Shown here piece after piece: positions 6,674-13,673 of a stretch of DNA of 19,277 bases; position 1 is the first letter of the stretch, and every line of letters begins with the position of its first letter. The notes below the pieces were generated by a model. That model was not told where the DNA came from, did not search any database, and saw nothing but the letters and a program-made list of their open reading frames with translations. Source of the stretch: CAZEHS01 sp964649745 (GTDB lineage: Bacteria; Bacillota; Clostridia; Peptostreptococcales; Acidaminobacteraceae); NCBI GenBank assembly GCA_964649745.1, contig CAZYQI010000046.1:1-19277 (forward strand), written 5' to 3'. A program made the position numbers and the translations under genes.

Positions 6674-7377
6674 TCTCCGGCTCCTTCGTAGTCTGTTAAA
6701 AGAATCCTAGTGGCTTCCCATACCCTGCTGTGAATCTGGTCTACATCCAGAAGCCGACCGGACTCCACCGCAGAAACTCGGATCCATCTCTCCAGTCCAC
6801 ACAACTCAACAGCGGTCCGGTAAGCCTTTTCCAGGTGCTCCTGATCCCTTTCATGGATATCCTTGGTGTCCGTCCCATCCATCTTGCTGGTCCTATCTAC
6901 CATCCACTGCCTTGAAACAGCCGGAGGCACATCCAGAAAAACGACCCCGTCGGGTTTTGGCAGGCCAAACATCACATATTCAAACTCATTCAGCCACTTG
7001 AAGAATGCCAGCCTTGCGTCCACATCCTCTATCTTGGCCCCCTGATGCACCATATTGCTCGTCGTGTAGCGGTCTGCAATAATAACGACTCCACTTTCAT
7101 AATCCGCTTTCCATTCCTTTGTAAAAGAAGCAAATCTGTCCACCGTATAAAATACAGAGGCCGCATAGGGATTGACTGATTCCGGGCTGTTGCCGAACTC
7201 GCCCCCCAGATACATTTTGATTAATGAGGACGACGGGCTGTCATAATTGGGGAAGGTGATACGCCTGGCAGGAATTCCTTCCAAATTCAACCGTTCCACC
7301 AGCTTGAAGGATTGTGTCGCTTTACCGCTGCCATCCCCGCCTTCGATTATAATGAGCTTTCCCTTATTCATGCACAT
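6670..7377 (-). CDS. tmk: Thymidylate kinase
   Basis: Tmk (235 aa) phosphorylates dTMP to dTDP with ATP, an essential step in dTTP supply. The P-loop is GGDGSGKAT (13-21), followed by the ITFPNYDSPSS segment and ADRYTTSNMVHQGAK (about 100-114), which corresponds to the conserved DRY motif. The lid region is VSRQWMVDRTSKMDGTDTKDIHERD. The protein is longer than the usual 205-215 aa and belongs to the clostridial long type with an insertion around the lid. Two starts are possible: the ATG at 7377 used here or the one at 7371; AGGTGG lies better for 7371. The gene overlaps the end of the decarboxylase by 8-14 bases and its own stop overlaps holB, so the run is translationally coupled. Confidence 0.92.
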   Translation of the reverse strand: MCMNKGKLIIIEGGDGSGKATQSFKLVERLNLEGIPARRITFPNYDSPSSSLIKMYLGGEFGNSPESVNPYAASVFYTVDRFASFTKEWKADYESGVVIIADRYTTSNMVHQGAKIEDVDARLAFFKWLNEFEYVMFGLPKPDGVVFLDVPPAVSRQWMVDRTSKMDGTDTKDIHERDQEHLEKAYRTAVELCGLERWIRVSAVESGRLLDVDQIHSRVWEATRILLTDYEGAGE

Positions 7378-8818
7378 TCACCACCTGTATCGTTTCGTTC
7401 CAATGCCCCCGAAGACCAATGACGGATATTCCTTCTGCTCTGCAGCATTTCAGATAATCCACAATCTCTGCCGTGACCCTCTCCCCGGGCATCAGCACCG
7501 GTATTCCCGGAGGATACGGAGTGATCATAACCCCTGCGATATGACCGGCGCAGTCCTCCAGCTTTATCTCGTGTTTCTCTGCCTGTAAGGCTTCGCGCCA
7601 ACTCATAACAGCTTCCGGAGCCATCGGGGGTACGATTCCCATGAATTCTATGGGGTGCTTTCGGTCTCCGTCTGAAGCCAGGCTCTCAAGAGCATCCCCC
7701 AAGGCCTCTACGTCTTCATCTGTATTTCCGATGGATGCGATCCCCAGGGAAAGCCATGCTGTCGATAGCTCCATCTGTATTCCATAGTCTTTCCGAAGGG
7801 CTTCGGATAACTCTGCTCCTGAGATACCCATCCCGCAGGGATTAAGAATGATCTTTGTCAGATCCAGAGCATGGACGCCACCCTTGCCCACCAACTCCTT
7901 ACCAGGAACCAAAAGTCCTGGTATTCCCTCCACCCTTTTCCGGAAAGCGCCCAGTGCGCGAAGGGTCCGTGTCATTTCATCCGCTCCGGAGGTCGAGGCA
8001 ATGGATATCGCCTGATCCAGTGACTGCATCAGGAGGTAGGATGGGCTGCTGGTCTGAACCATTCTCAGCATCCAGCGAAGTTTTTCCCGATCCACTCTTT
8101 CTCTCCCTATATGAAGTATGGCACTTTGGGTCAATGCAGGCAGGGTTTTGTGGGTGCTTTGAACACAAACGTCTGCCCCGACATCCAGTGCCGACACCGG
8201 CAGCTCCGGGGACAATCTGAGATGGGCCCCGTGGGCTTCATCTACCAACAGCAACACCCCGTGTGCCCTGCAGACTTCTGCGATACCCTTGATGTCGCTG
8301 CATATGCCAAAATAGGTAGGATACGTGATGACAACCGCCTTGGTCTCAGGAAAACGAATCAGGGCGGCCTCCACATCCTCTTTCTTTATTCCCAAATTCA
8401 GCAGGGTATGAGGATCGTACTGCGGAACCAGCCAGCGAAGCCTTGCCTGCCCCAGGAAGGCCCCATGGTAAGCGCTCTGATGGCAGTCCCGTGCCATAAG
8501 CAGGGTATCCCCCGGTTCTGTGGCAGCCAATATCATGGCCAATACTCCGGAGGTAGTGCCATTGACCAGGAAAAAGCTTTCCCGGCTTCCATAAAATTCA
8601 CTTGCCCGTTCCTGCGCTTCCTTTATGATGCCCTCCGGCTCGTGGAGGTTGTCGGTTCCCGGAATTTCTGTTGTGTCCATCAGAAAATAAGGCTCATGGG
8701 GATAGTTTGCAGCCCTCTGAGCCTGTCCGTATTTATGGCCGGGAACGTGAAATGAAATTTTTACCGGCTCCAGCACCTGTTGCAGGTTATTTTTGAATGG
8801 ATTGCTGTTGAACATCAT
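7364..8818 (-). CDS. Orn/Lys/Arg decarboxylase family protein (YaaO/SpeA-like)
   Basis: This PLP enzyme (484 aa) is of fold type I, group III, the family of ornithine, lysine and arginine decarboxylases. The N-terminal motif is SFHVPGHKYGQ (22-32), followed by TDNLHEPEG, VNGTTSG (86-92) and the cofactor motif DEAHGAH (193-199). The PLP lysine is K224 in STHKTLPALTQS. The C-terminal domain ends with a TPYPPGIPVLMPGE segment (about 430-445), typical of the family. Substrate is not decided by sequence; the Bacillus orthologue SpeA makes agmatine from arginine, the first step of polyamine synthesis, so that is the best guess. The start has a short GGAG site; 8815 (second ATG) is equally possible. 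In Bacillus and here it lies just before tmk. Confidence 0.9.
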   Translation of the reverse strand: MMFNSNPFKNNLQQVLEPVKISFHVPGHKYGQAQRAANYPHEPYFLMDTTEIPGTDNLHEPEGIIKEAQERASEFYGSRESFFLVNGTTSGVLAMILAATEPGDTLLMARDCHQSAYHGAFLGQARLRWLVPQYDPHTLLNLGIKKEDVEAALIRFPETKAVVITYPTYFGICSDIKGIAEVCRAHGVLLLVDEAHGAHLRLSPELPVSALDVGADVCVQSTHKTLPALTQSAILHIGRERVDREKLRWMLRMVQTSSPSYLLMQSLDQAISIASTSGADEMTRTLRALGAFRKRVEGIPGLLVPGKELVGKGGVHALDLTKIILNPCGMGISGAELSEALRKDYGIQMELSTAWLSLGIASIGNTDEDVEALGDALESLASDGDRKHPIEFMGIVPPMAPEAVMSWREALQAEKHEIKLEDCAGHIAGVMITPYPPGIPVLMPGERVTAEIVDYLKCCRAEGISVIGLRGHWNETIQVVNVHE

Positions 8819-8830
8819 GACTCCGATCCT

Positions 8831-8998
8831 CTATCGTTTCACAACCCTTAGCCGTCCCCTGGACTGGGTAATCTCGGCTCGGGCCTTTCTCTTATCCCGT
8901 ATGACATCCTTGCGTATATCTGCCGCAGTCCGCATCATAATAAATCCTGCGGGAAGCATGACAATAAGGATAAGGACAATCTTTACTATTGACATCAT
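8831..8998 (-). CDS. 55-aa single-pass membrane microprotein
   Basis: I do not recognise this small protein. Residues 3-21 are strongly hydrophobic (SIVKIVLILIVMLPAGFIM). The rest is short and rich in Arg and Lys (RTAADIRKDVIRDKRKARAEITQSRGRLRVVKR), so a helix with the basic tail on the inside is expected. Two ATG codons (8998 and 8995) follow GGGGGTGAT, a plausible ribosome site. The stop codon is 12 bases before the decarboxylase start, so the gene would be the first cistron of the run leading to ricT. The frame stays open upstream over the divergent aminotransferase, but that part is only its complement. It could be a leader microprotein or a regulator of a membrane partner. Conservation was not tested. 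Confidence 0.55.
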   Translation of the reverse strand: MMSIVKIVLILIVMLPAGFIMMRTAADIRKDVIRDKRKARAEITQSRGRLRVVKR

Positions 8999-9050
8999 AT
9001 CACCCCCATCTATGGAAATCAAAGCTGACAACGGCATATCGTAAACTTTA

Positions 9051-9066
9051 TAAATAGTGCTATTTA
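9051..9066. promoter_or_regulatory. Palindrome in the divergent region before the aminotransferase
   Basis: TAAATAG and CTATTTA are perfect inverted arms around TG. The site lies between the divergent genes 8998 (-) and 9146 (+), AT-rich and without ORF, so it could be an operator. No regulator is identified. Confidence 0.35.
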
Positions 9067-9093
9067 AAAAAAGCTTACCAAAAGCATAGCCCA

Positions 9094-9122
9094 TTGCCAA
9101 CTCATTTGTTATGCTGTTTAAA
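9094..9122 (+). promoter_or_regulatory. Possible promoter of the aminotransferase
   Basis: TTGCCA (9094-9099) and TTTAAA (9117-9122) are separated by 17 bases and lie 24 bases before the start codon. The -10 is a poor match and the leader would be very short. Confidence 0.35.
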
Positions 9123-9145
9123 ACAAGACGATAAGGAGAGAGGAC

Positions 9146-10333
9146 ATGCTGGCAAAGAAAATCGCTGCGATAACCCCATCCCTTACCCTGGGCATCAGCA
9201 CCAAGGTAAATGAAATGAAAAAACAGGGCATTTCCATCATCAATCTCAGTATTGGAGAACCTGATTTCCACACCCCTGTGGCGGCAAAAGCCGGTGGAAT
9301 AAAAGCAATTGAGGCCAATAAGACACGCTATGACGCAGCTTCCGGTCTTCACGAACTCAGGGTAGCCATCTGTGAAAAGCTTTCTGTCGAAAACGGACTG
9401 GAGTACACACCCCAGGATATCGTCGTTACCAGCGGTGCCAAACACGCCATCACCAACGCGCTGATTGCCATCACCGATCCCGGCGATGAAATTCTGATTC
9501 CAAAGCCCTACTGGGTCAGCTATCCCGAGATGGTCAAGCTCACCGGAGGCACGCCGGTTTTCGTTGACACCCAGCTGACAAACAATTTCAAAATGACGGT
9601 CACCGAGCTGAAGGGTGCCATCACTGAACATACCAAGGCACTGATCCTGACCAATCCCTCAAATCCTACCGGTGCCATCTATTCCAAGGATGAACTGACT
9701 GCCATCGCCGAGCTCTGCGTAGCCCACAACATCTGCATCATCGCCGATGAAATTTATGAGCGCATCTGCTATCTGAACAGCTTCACCAGCATCGCTTCTC
9801 TTTCCGACGAGGTGAAGAAGAACACCATCATCATCAACGGCATGGCCAAATCAGCAGCCATGACCGGCTGGCGCATCGGGTACACCGCCTCTTCCAAGGA
9901 GCTGGCCGCAGCCATGGGAATGCTTCAGGGACATCTGGTAAGCCACCCGTCCACTATTTCACAGTATGCGGCACTCCATGCTCTGACCGACAGCGCCGAT
10001 GAAATGAAACTTATGGTTGACACATACCGAAACCGACGGGATGAAATCGTCACTCTTCTTTCTGAAATTCAGGGCCTTCGAATCGTTCAGCCGGACGGAG
10101 CCTTCTATATCTTCATGGACCTTTCGCCCATAAAGGAAAAGCTCCCTCACGGTGACAGCTTCTCTGTGGAACTGTGCAACCGTCTTCTGGATGAGTGTCA
10201 GGTGGCCTTCGTTCCCGGTGTGGCCTTTGGCATGGATGATTTCATCCGCATGTCCTATGCAACGGATATGGATTCCATCAAGGAAGGCCTGAGACGGTTG
10301 AAGGAATTCTATTTAAACGTGCTTAACGGTTAA
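9146..10333 (+). CDS. Class I/II aminotransferase (aspartate aminotransferase-like)
   Basis: The protein (395 aa) is a PLP fold-type I aminotransferase of the aspartate aminotransferase 1-gamma type. Residues in order: the GEPDFHTP segment (37-44), SGAKHA (96-101) at the phosphate-binding site, NPSNPTG (170-176), DEIYERICY (201-209) holding the aspartate that pairs with the pyridine nitrogen, the PLP lysine K235 in NGMAKSAAMTGWRIGY, and the substrate-binding arginine in FIRMSYA. The usual S-K pair before the cofactor lysine is here A-K, a small variation. Likely reaction is amino transfer between aspartate or an aromatic or other amino acid and 2-oxoglutarate; the substrate cannot be read from the sequence. 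The start at 9146 has AAGGAGAG upstream. It stands alone and ends near a long hairpin. Confidence 0.92.
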   Translation: MLAKKIAAITPSLTLGISTKVNEMKKQGISIINLSIGEPDFHTPVAAKAGGIKAIEANKTRYDAASGLHELRVAICEKLSVENGLEYTPQDIVVTSGAKHAITNALIAITDPGDEILIPKPYWVSYPEMVKLTGGTPVFVDTQLTNNFKMTVTELKGAITEHTKALILTNPSNPTGAIYSKDELTAIAELCVAHNICIIADEIYERICYLNSFTSIASLSDEVKKNTIIINGMAKSAAMTGWRIGYTASSKELAAAMGMLQGHLVSHPSTISQYAALHALTDSADEMKLMVDTYRNRRDEIVTLLSEIQGLRIVQPDGAFYIFMDLSPIKEKLPHGDSFSVELCNRLLDECQVAFVPGVAFGMDDFIRMSYATDMDSIKEGLRRLKEFYLNVLNG

Positions 10334-10363
10334 CAACAAAAATATCCCGCCGCAAACTAAACG

Positions 10364-10450
10364 AGGGAGAGATTGCCGCGCCTACGGCTCGCAATGACAG
10401 GCTTTGTCATGACGCGAAACCGTGGGACGCGGTGATCTCTCCCTTTCTTT
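10364..10450 (+). repeat. Long hairpin (MITE/REP-like) that also can terminate transcription
   Basis: AGGGAGAGAT-TG-CCGCG (10364-10380) pairs with CGCGG-TG-ATCTCTCCCT (10428-10444), the two TG pairs being wobble, giving a 17-bp outer stem. Inside, ACGG/CCGT, CGC/GCG and ATGACA/TGTCAT continue the helix around a GGCTT loop, so nearly the whole 81 nt is one imperfect hairpin. A T run follows at 10444-10453. It ends the aminotransferase transcript and lies 40 bases from the serS stop. From memory, similar GAGATTGCCGCG...GCAATGACAG sequences occur in intergenic repeats of many bacteria; this was not checked. Confidence 0.65.
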
Positions 10451-10490
10451 TTTGTCTTTGATCGCCACTTAGCGCCGGACGCTTAACGCA

Positions 10491-11759
10491 TTATCCTATT
10501 TTTTCAAGTCCGCCCATGTATGGCTTAAGAGCCTCTGGAATTGTAACAGAACCGTCAGCATTCTGATAATTTTCCAGAATGGCCGCCATGGTTCTTCCAA
10601 CAGCAAGGCCTGAACCATTCAATGTATGCACATGCTGAACCTTCTTGCTCTCGTCACGGTACCGTATGTTGGCCCTTCGCGCCTGGTAGTCCTCGAAGTT
10701 GCTGCAGGATGAAATTTCTAGGTACCGGTTGTAGCTTGGCATCCACACCTCGATATCATAGGTCTTAGCCGAGCTGAAGCCCAGATCGCCCCCGCAGAGC
10801 TGTACAACCCGGTAGGGTATTTCAAGACGTTTGAGTACTTCCTCTGCCGCCAACAGCAGACTCTCCAGCTCTTCATAAGAAGTTTCCGGTTTTGTGAACT
10901 TAACCAGCTCCACCTTGTTGAACTGATGCTGGCGGATCAGACCCCGGGTATCTCGCCCGGCGGAACCGGCCTCTTTACGAAAGCAGGGTGTAAATGCCGT
11001 GTGGTACATCGGAAGCACTGTTTCTTCCAATATCTCATTCATATAGAGGTTGGTCACCGGCACCTCCGCCGTGGGGATAAGGAAGAAATCCTTCGCCGGT
11101 ACCCAAAACATATCCTCCTCGAATTTAGGAAGCTGTCCTGTGCCTGTCATGGCCTCGCGGTTCACCATCAGGGGCGGAAAGATCTCCGTATAGCCGTGCT
11201 CCTCTGTGTGAAGGTTCAGCATGAAGTTAATAATGGCACGCTCAAGGCGGGCACCGGCGCCCTTCAGAACAGTGAACCGGGTACCTGCAATCTTGCCGGC
11301 CCGTTCAAAATCCAGAATATCGTTGTCTGTGCCGATGTCCCAATGGGCCTTTAGCTCAAAATCAAAGGTCCTCGGGGTTCCCCAGGTGCGGTAGACCAGG
11401 TTCTCCGCATCGGTTTCGCCAACCGGAGTCGACGGATGGGGTGTATTGGGGATGTTGAGAAGTCGTGTCCGAATTTCTTCATCGATGCCGGCCACTTCAT
11501 CGTCAAGAGCTTTGACCTCGTCCCCCAGCTTGCGCATTTCTTCAAAAATGGGCTCAACATCCTTGCCCTCTTTTTTCAACCTGGGCACATCCTTTGAAAC
11601 CAGCTTCTGCTGATTTTTCATCTGCTCTACCTTTTGCAGGATCTCCCGACGCTTCTCATCAAGAGCCAACACGCTGTCCACATCATACTCACCGCTGCGC
11701 AGCTTAAGCCTGTCTTTCACTTCCTGAATGTCCGTTCTCAATCGTCTGATATCCAGCAT
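10491..11759 (-). CDS. serS: Seryl-tRNA synthetase
   Basis: The enzyme (422 aa) charges tRNA-Ser and tRNA-Sec, a class II synthetase. The N-terminal residues 1-100 form the long coiled coil that reads the tRNA variable arm (VDSVLALDEKRREILQKVEQMKNQQKLVSKDVPRLKKEG). The catalytic domain shows the motif 2 region FRKEAGSAGRDTRGLIRQHQFNKVE and the motif 3 region SGLAVGRTMAAILENYQ, with the family-typical ending VTIPEALKPYMGG. Length is normal for Firmicutes. The start at 11759 follows GGGAGGG. The gene has its own promoter and a serine T-box leader about 250 nt long, so expression rises when uncharged tRNA-Ser accumulates. It is monocistronic here. Confidence 0.97.
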   Translation of the reverse strand: MLDIRRLRTDIQEVKDRLKLRSGEYDVDSVLALDEKRREILQKVEQMKNQQKLVSKDVPRLKKEGKDVEPIFEEMRKLGDEVKALDDEVAGIDEEIRTRLLNIPNTPHPSTPVGETDAENLVYRTWGTPRTFDFELKAHWDIGTDNDILDFERAGKIAGTRFTVLKGAGARLERAIINFMLNLHTEEHGYTEIFPPLMVNREAMTGTGQLPKFEEDMFWVPAKDFFLIPTAEVPVTNLYMNEILEETVLPMYHTAFTPCFRKEAGSAGRDTRGLIRQHQFNKVELVKFTKPETSYEELESLLLAAEEVLKRLEIPYRVVQLCGGDLGFSSAKTYDIEVWMPSYNRYLEISSCSNFEDYQARRANIRYRDESKKVQHVHTLNGSGLAVGRTMAAILENYQNADGSVTIPEALKPYMGGLEKIG

Positions 11760-11780
11760 GTTTTCGCCCTCCCGGTCTCA

Positions 11781-12009
11781 AAAAATAAACAGACTTCCGC
11801 GCCCTCAAAGGACGGGAAGTTCCCGCGTTGCCACCTTTATTGATTCCAATGGAATCCACTCTCACAGCACGTTATCGGATGCCAACCGCCCGTATTTTCC
11901 GGGAAGCTCAGGGGCGGATTCGAAAAAGGACTCTTATCGGCTTTCACCTTGCGCCGACTCTCTGGATAGATTCCTAAACCTACTGACCCCGTCAAAGCTC
12001 ATATTAATT
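11781..12009 (-). promoter_or_regulatory. T-box leader of serS (specifier UCC)
   Basis: On the minus strand the leader carries the Stem I motifs AGTA and AGAGAGTCGGC..., a specifier loop with GAA-TCC (TCC at 11918-11916, a Ser codon read by tRNA-Ser with GGA), a Stem III hairpin GATTCC/GGAATC, and the T-box AGGTGGCAACGCGGG (11836-11822). The bulge TGGC ends in C, as needed to pair with the G73 discriminator of tRNA-Ser. The antiterminator pairs AAAGG and CGGG with CCCG and CCTTT; the competing terminator is the stem at 11820-11793 followed by a T-rich tract. All elements fit serS. Confidence 0.93.
11783..11820 (-). terminator. T-box terminator of serS leader
   Basis: ACTTCC-CGTCC pairs with GGGCG-C-GGAAGT (one bulge, one wobble) around TTTGA. 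A T-rich tract follows before the serS ribosome site. It competes with the antiterminator in the T-box. Confidence 0.85.
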
Positions 12010-12015
12010 TTTACC

Positions 12016-12045
12016 ATTATAACACAACGGTCCGGAAATCATCAA
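12016..12045 (-). promoter_or_regulatory. serS promoter
   Basis: TTGATG (12045-12040) and TATAAT (12021-12016) are separated by 18 bases, with TGT before the -10 (extended -10). It lies just after the stop of the sigma4-like gene and predicts a start near 12009, at the beginning of the T-box leader. Confidence 0.82.
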
Positions 12046-12067
12046 GATTATGCATCACCCTGGGTTT

Positions 12068-12310
12068 TCAGACCTGATCCTTCAGGAGATTGAATACCCG
12101 CCTTTCGGCTGTTTCAATCTCCTGTCTTATTTTTTTCTGCGGGCGCTTCAAAACCCTGGCGATTTCCTTAGGCGCCAGGGGTTTATCAATTCCGATTCCG
12201 AATCTAAGACTCACCAGCTTCTCTGTTCCACCGTCCAGCTTTCCGCTGGCAATAAGCTCCGTCAGCTTGGATGCGATATGCTCTTTTGTCAGATACAACG
12301 ATTCTGCCAT
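12068..12310 (-). CDS. Orphan sigma-70 region 4-like HTH protein
   Basis: The 80-aa protein carries a C-terminal helix-turn-helix that resembles region 4 of sigma-70 factors. The segment LRFGIGIDKPLAPKEIARVLKRPQKKIRQEIETAERRVFNLL (about 35-76) has the family layout of an RFG turn, a PKEIA helix, an RxxKKIRQ recognition-like helix and an ERR tail. There is no region 2, so it is not a full sigma factor. The N-terminal part is short and helical. I start at the ATG at 12310 with GAGGA upstream; an in-frame GTG at 12331 is possible. The frame ends 23 bases before the serS promoter. It lies downstream of murI and the 48-aa ORF, apparently in one unit. Role unknown; it may modify RNA polymerase or be an independent DNA-binding protein. 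Confidence 0.72.
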   Translation of the reverse strand: MAESLYLTKEHIASKLTELIASGKLDGGTEKLVSLRFGIGIDKPLAPKEIARVLKRPQKKIRQEIETAERRVFNLLKDQV

Positions 12311-12320
12311 AGTTATTTCC

Positions 12321-12467
12321 TCATCTGTCACCGCGACTCTGCTTATGTGTCACCTGCATGATATTGCTCTGTATTAAAAACGCGGGTCTTACATCCTTTT
12401 CAACACTGAGTTCTCCAACGTCCCGGCAGAAAAACATCAGAATGCTTTTAATCAGTTCGCGCATCAT
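12321..12467 (-). CDS. 48-aa ORF overlapping the murI end
   Basis: This ORF is not recognised. It starts with ATGATG (12467 and 12464), inside the last codons of murI, and has a near-ideal site, GGAGG six bases upstream. The product has one weakly hydrophobic N-terminal stretch (MMRELIKSILMFFC) and a polar rest ending HKQSRGDR. Its stop lies ten bases before the ATG of the sigma4-like gene, so three cistrons follow with almost no gap. The spacing and the strong ribosome site favour translation over chance. A translational coupler or small amphipathic protein is possible; the length makes the call uncertain. Confidence 0.5.
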   Translation of the reverse strand: MMRELIKSILMFFCRDVGELSVEKDVRPAFLIQSNIMQVTHKQSRGDR

Positions 12468-13257
12468 TCTTTTCCTCCATTCTGCTGTATTGTTCCAGTA
12501 TGGTCCACGATCTTTCTACAAGGAGATCCCCGGCAGAATTTTCTATCCGGATATCCCCCTGAACTACCGATTGGGACAGCTGGTTCCTGTTCTCTAACAG
12601 TTTCTTTAGCTGAAGCACGGTCCCGCGGTTCCCATCGATGAGCCGTATCTTCGGACCTAAGATTTTTTCAAATACCGGTTTCAGAAAAACATAATGGGTG
12701 CATCCTAACACCACCGCTGAAAGGTTTTGCTTGTCTACCTCTTTAAGACTGGCAAAAACGGCAGCATCGGCAACCTCGCCTTCCAAAACTCCTGATTCCA
12801 CCAAGGACACCAGCTCCGGGCAGGGGATAGAAAGGACTCTGCGCCCCGTTCGGAACTGCTCTAAAAGGCTCTGAAACTTTGATTCTTTAAGGGTTAACGC
12901 CGTGGCCAGCACCGCTACAACCCCTGTTTCCGTTTGTTCAACAGCTGGCTTCAGCGCGGGTTCCATTCCAATGATGGGAATATCATAACGCTTTCTGAGA
13001 TCGCTTATGGCCGCACTGGTGGCTGTGTTGCAGGCAACCACGATTGCCTTCACGCCCTTGCCCACCAGATAATCACATATGGTTATGCTCAGTTGTTTCA
13101 CCTGCTGACGGCTTTTTACGCCGTACGGCGCATGGGCAGAATCCCCAAAATATATCAGATTTTCAGCGGGCATCCATTTTCTTATGTCCCCCAGGACAGA
13201 AAGCCCACCTAGCCCACTGTCAAATACCCCTATGGGACGGGTTGATTCCAGATTCAT
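12448..13257 (-). CDS. murI: Glutamate racemase
   Basis: MurI (269 aa) interconverts L- and D-glutamate without a cofactor, supplying D-glutamate for peptidoglycan. The signature residues are present: FDSGLGGLS (12-20), GDSAHAPYG (38-46), the first catalytic cysteine C76 in VVACNTATS, and the second C186 in LGCTHYVF. The C-terminal 35 residues are an extra tail with no recognised motif. The start at 13257 follows GAGGTAG. It is the first gene of an apparent unit with the 48-aa ORF and the sigma4-like protein. Upstream the DNA is AT-rich with several TATAAT-like hexamers but no clear -35. Confidence 0.95.
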   Translation of the reverse strand: MNLESTRPIGVFDSGLGGLSVLGDIRKWMPAENLIYFGDSAHAPYGVKSRQQVKQLSITICDYLVGKGVKAIVVACNTATSAAISDLRKRYDIPIIGMEPALKPAVEQTETGVVAVLATALTLKESKFQSLLEQFRTGRRVLSIPCPELVSLVESGVLEGEVADAAVFASLKEVDKQNLSAVVLGCTHYVFLKPVFEKILGPKIRLIDGNRGTVLQLKKLLENRNQLSQSVVQGDIRIENSAGDLLVERSWTILEQYSRMEEKNDARTD

Positions 13258-13379
13258 ACGCTACCTCTAAATAACAATCGCTCTCTTTACCCATTATAAT
13301 CTATATTACGCTAATTATATATTATAATAAGATAAGAATCGAGTCCTGCGAAGGAATCGAACACGAATATCCCCAAAAG

Positions 13380-13412
13380 TTATCAACAGCCTGTGACTAA
13401 CATTGTGTATAA
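13380..13412. promoter_or_regulatory. Two convergent DnaA-box-like 9-mers
   Basis: TTATCAACA (13380-13388, plus strand) differs from TTATCCACA in one base. TGTGTATAA (13404-13412) is TTATACACA on the minus strand, an accepted box form. They face each other across 15 bases. The stretch 13258-13490 holds them, the palindrome at 13426 and AT-rich DNA, and no ORF. Confidence 0.35.
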
Positions 13413-13425
13413 CTTTAAAAAAAGC

Positions 13426-13437
13426 GACCGTACGGTC
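13426..13437. promoter_or_regulatory. 12-bp palindrome GACCGTACGGTC
   Basis: A perfect palindrome 54 bases before the small gene at 13491. The form GACCG-TA-CGGTC resembles operators of TetR-type repressors, but no such regulator is in the window. Confidence 0.35.
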
Positions 13438-13490
13438 AATACGGGTAACCAAACGGAAACTCTCATCTTACGACACATTGGAGCGGAATA

Positions 13491-13673
13491 ATGGACCAAA
13501 AACCTGTAAATTGCCTTAAATGCAAGTATTTCTATGTGACATGGGAACCCAAGCACCCTCGCGGATGCCGACTTTACGGGTTTAAAACCCAACTGATGCC
13601 CTCTCTGTTGGTTTTTCAATCCACAGGAGCCCCTTGCCCCTCTTTCACCGAAAAGGATGGGAGCGAAAATTAA
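13491..13673 (+). CDS. Small conserved cysteine-containing protein, 60 aa
   Basis: The 60-aa protein has a CxxC pair (C9 and C12, CLKCKYFYVTW) and two further cysteines in the GCRLYGFKT and APCPSF segments, a layout suited to a small zinc or metal site. I recall similar short proteins in several bacterial groups, often given the unreliable label uracil-DNA glycosylase; they share the pattern CxxCxxFYVTWxPxxPxGCRxYGFKTxxMPS and have no catalytic motif of that enzyme. No function should be assigned. The ATG at 13491 has GGAG upstream. It is followed 73 bases later by the SIMPL-domain gene on the same strand, with no terminator between. Confidence 0.8.
   Translation: MDQKPVNCLKCKYFYVTWEPKHPRGCRLYGFKTQLMPSLLVFQSTGAPCPSFTEKDGSEN

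Noticed and set aside
9000..9631. Long minus-strand reading frame that continues upstream of the 55-aa microprotein
   Set aside because: This part lies antisense to the aminotransferase and has no ribosome site or family pattern; only the last 55 codons have a start signal.
13258..13490. Replication origin
   Set aside because: Only two inexact DnaA-like boxes, no dnaA or dnaN and no clear unwinding cluster; gene order places oriC outside the window.
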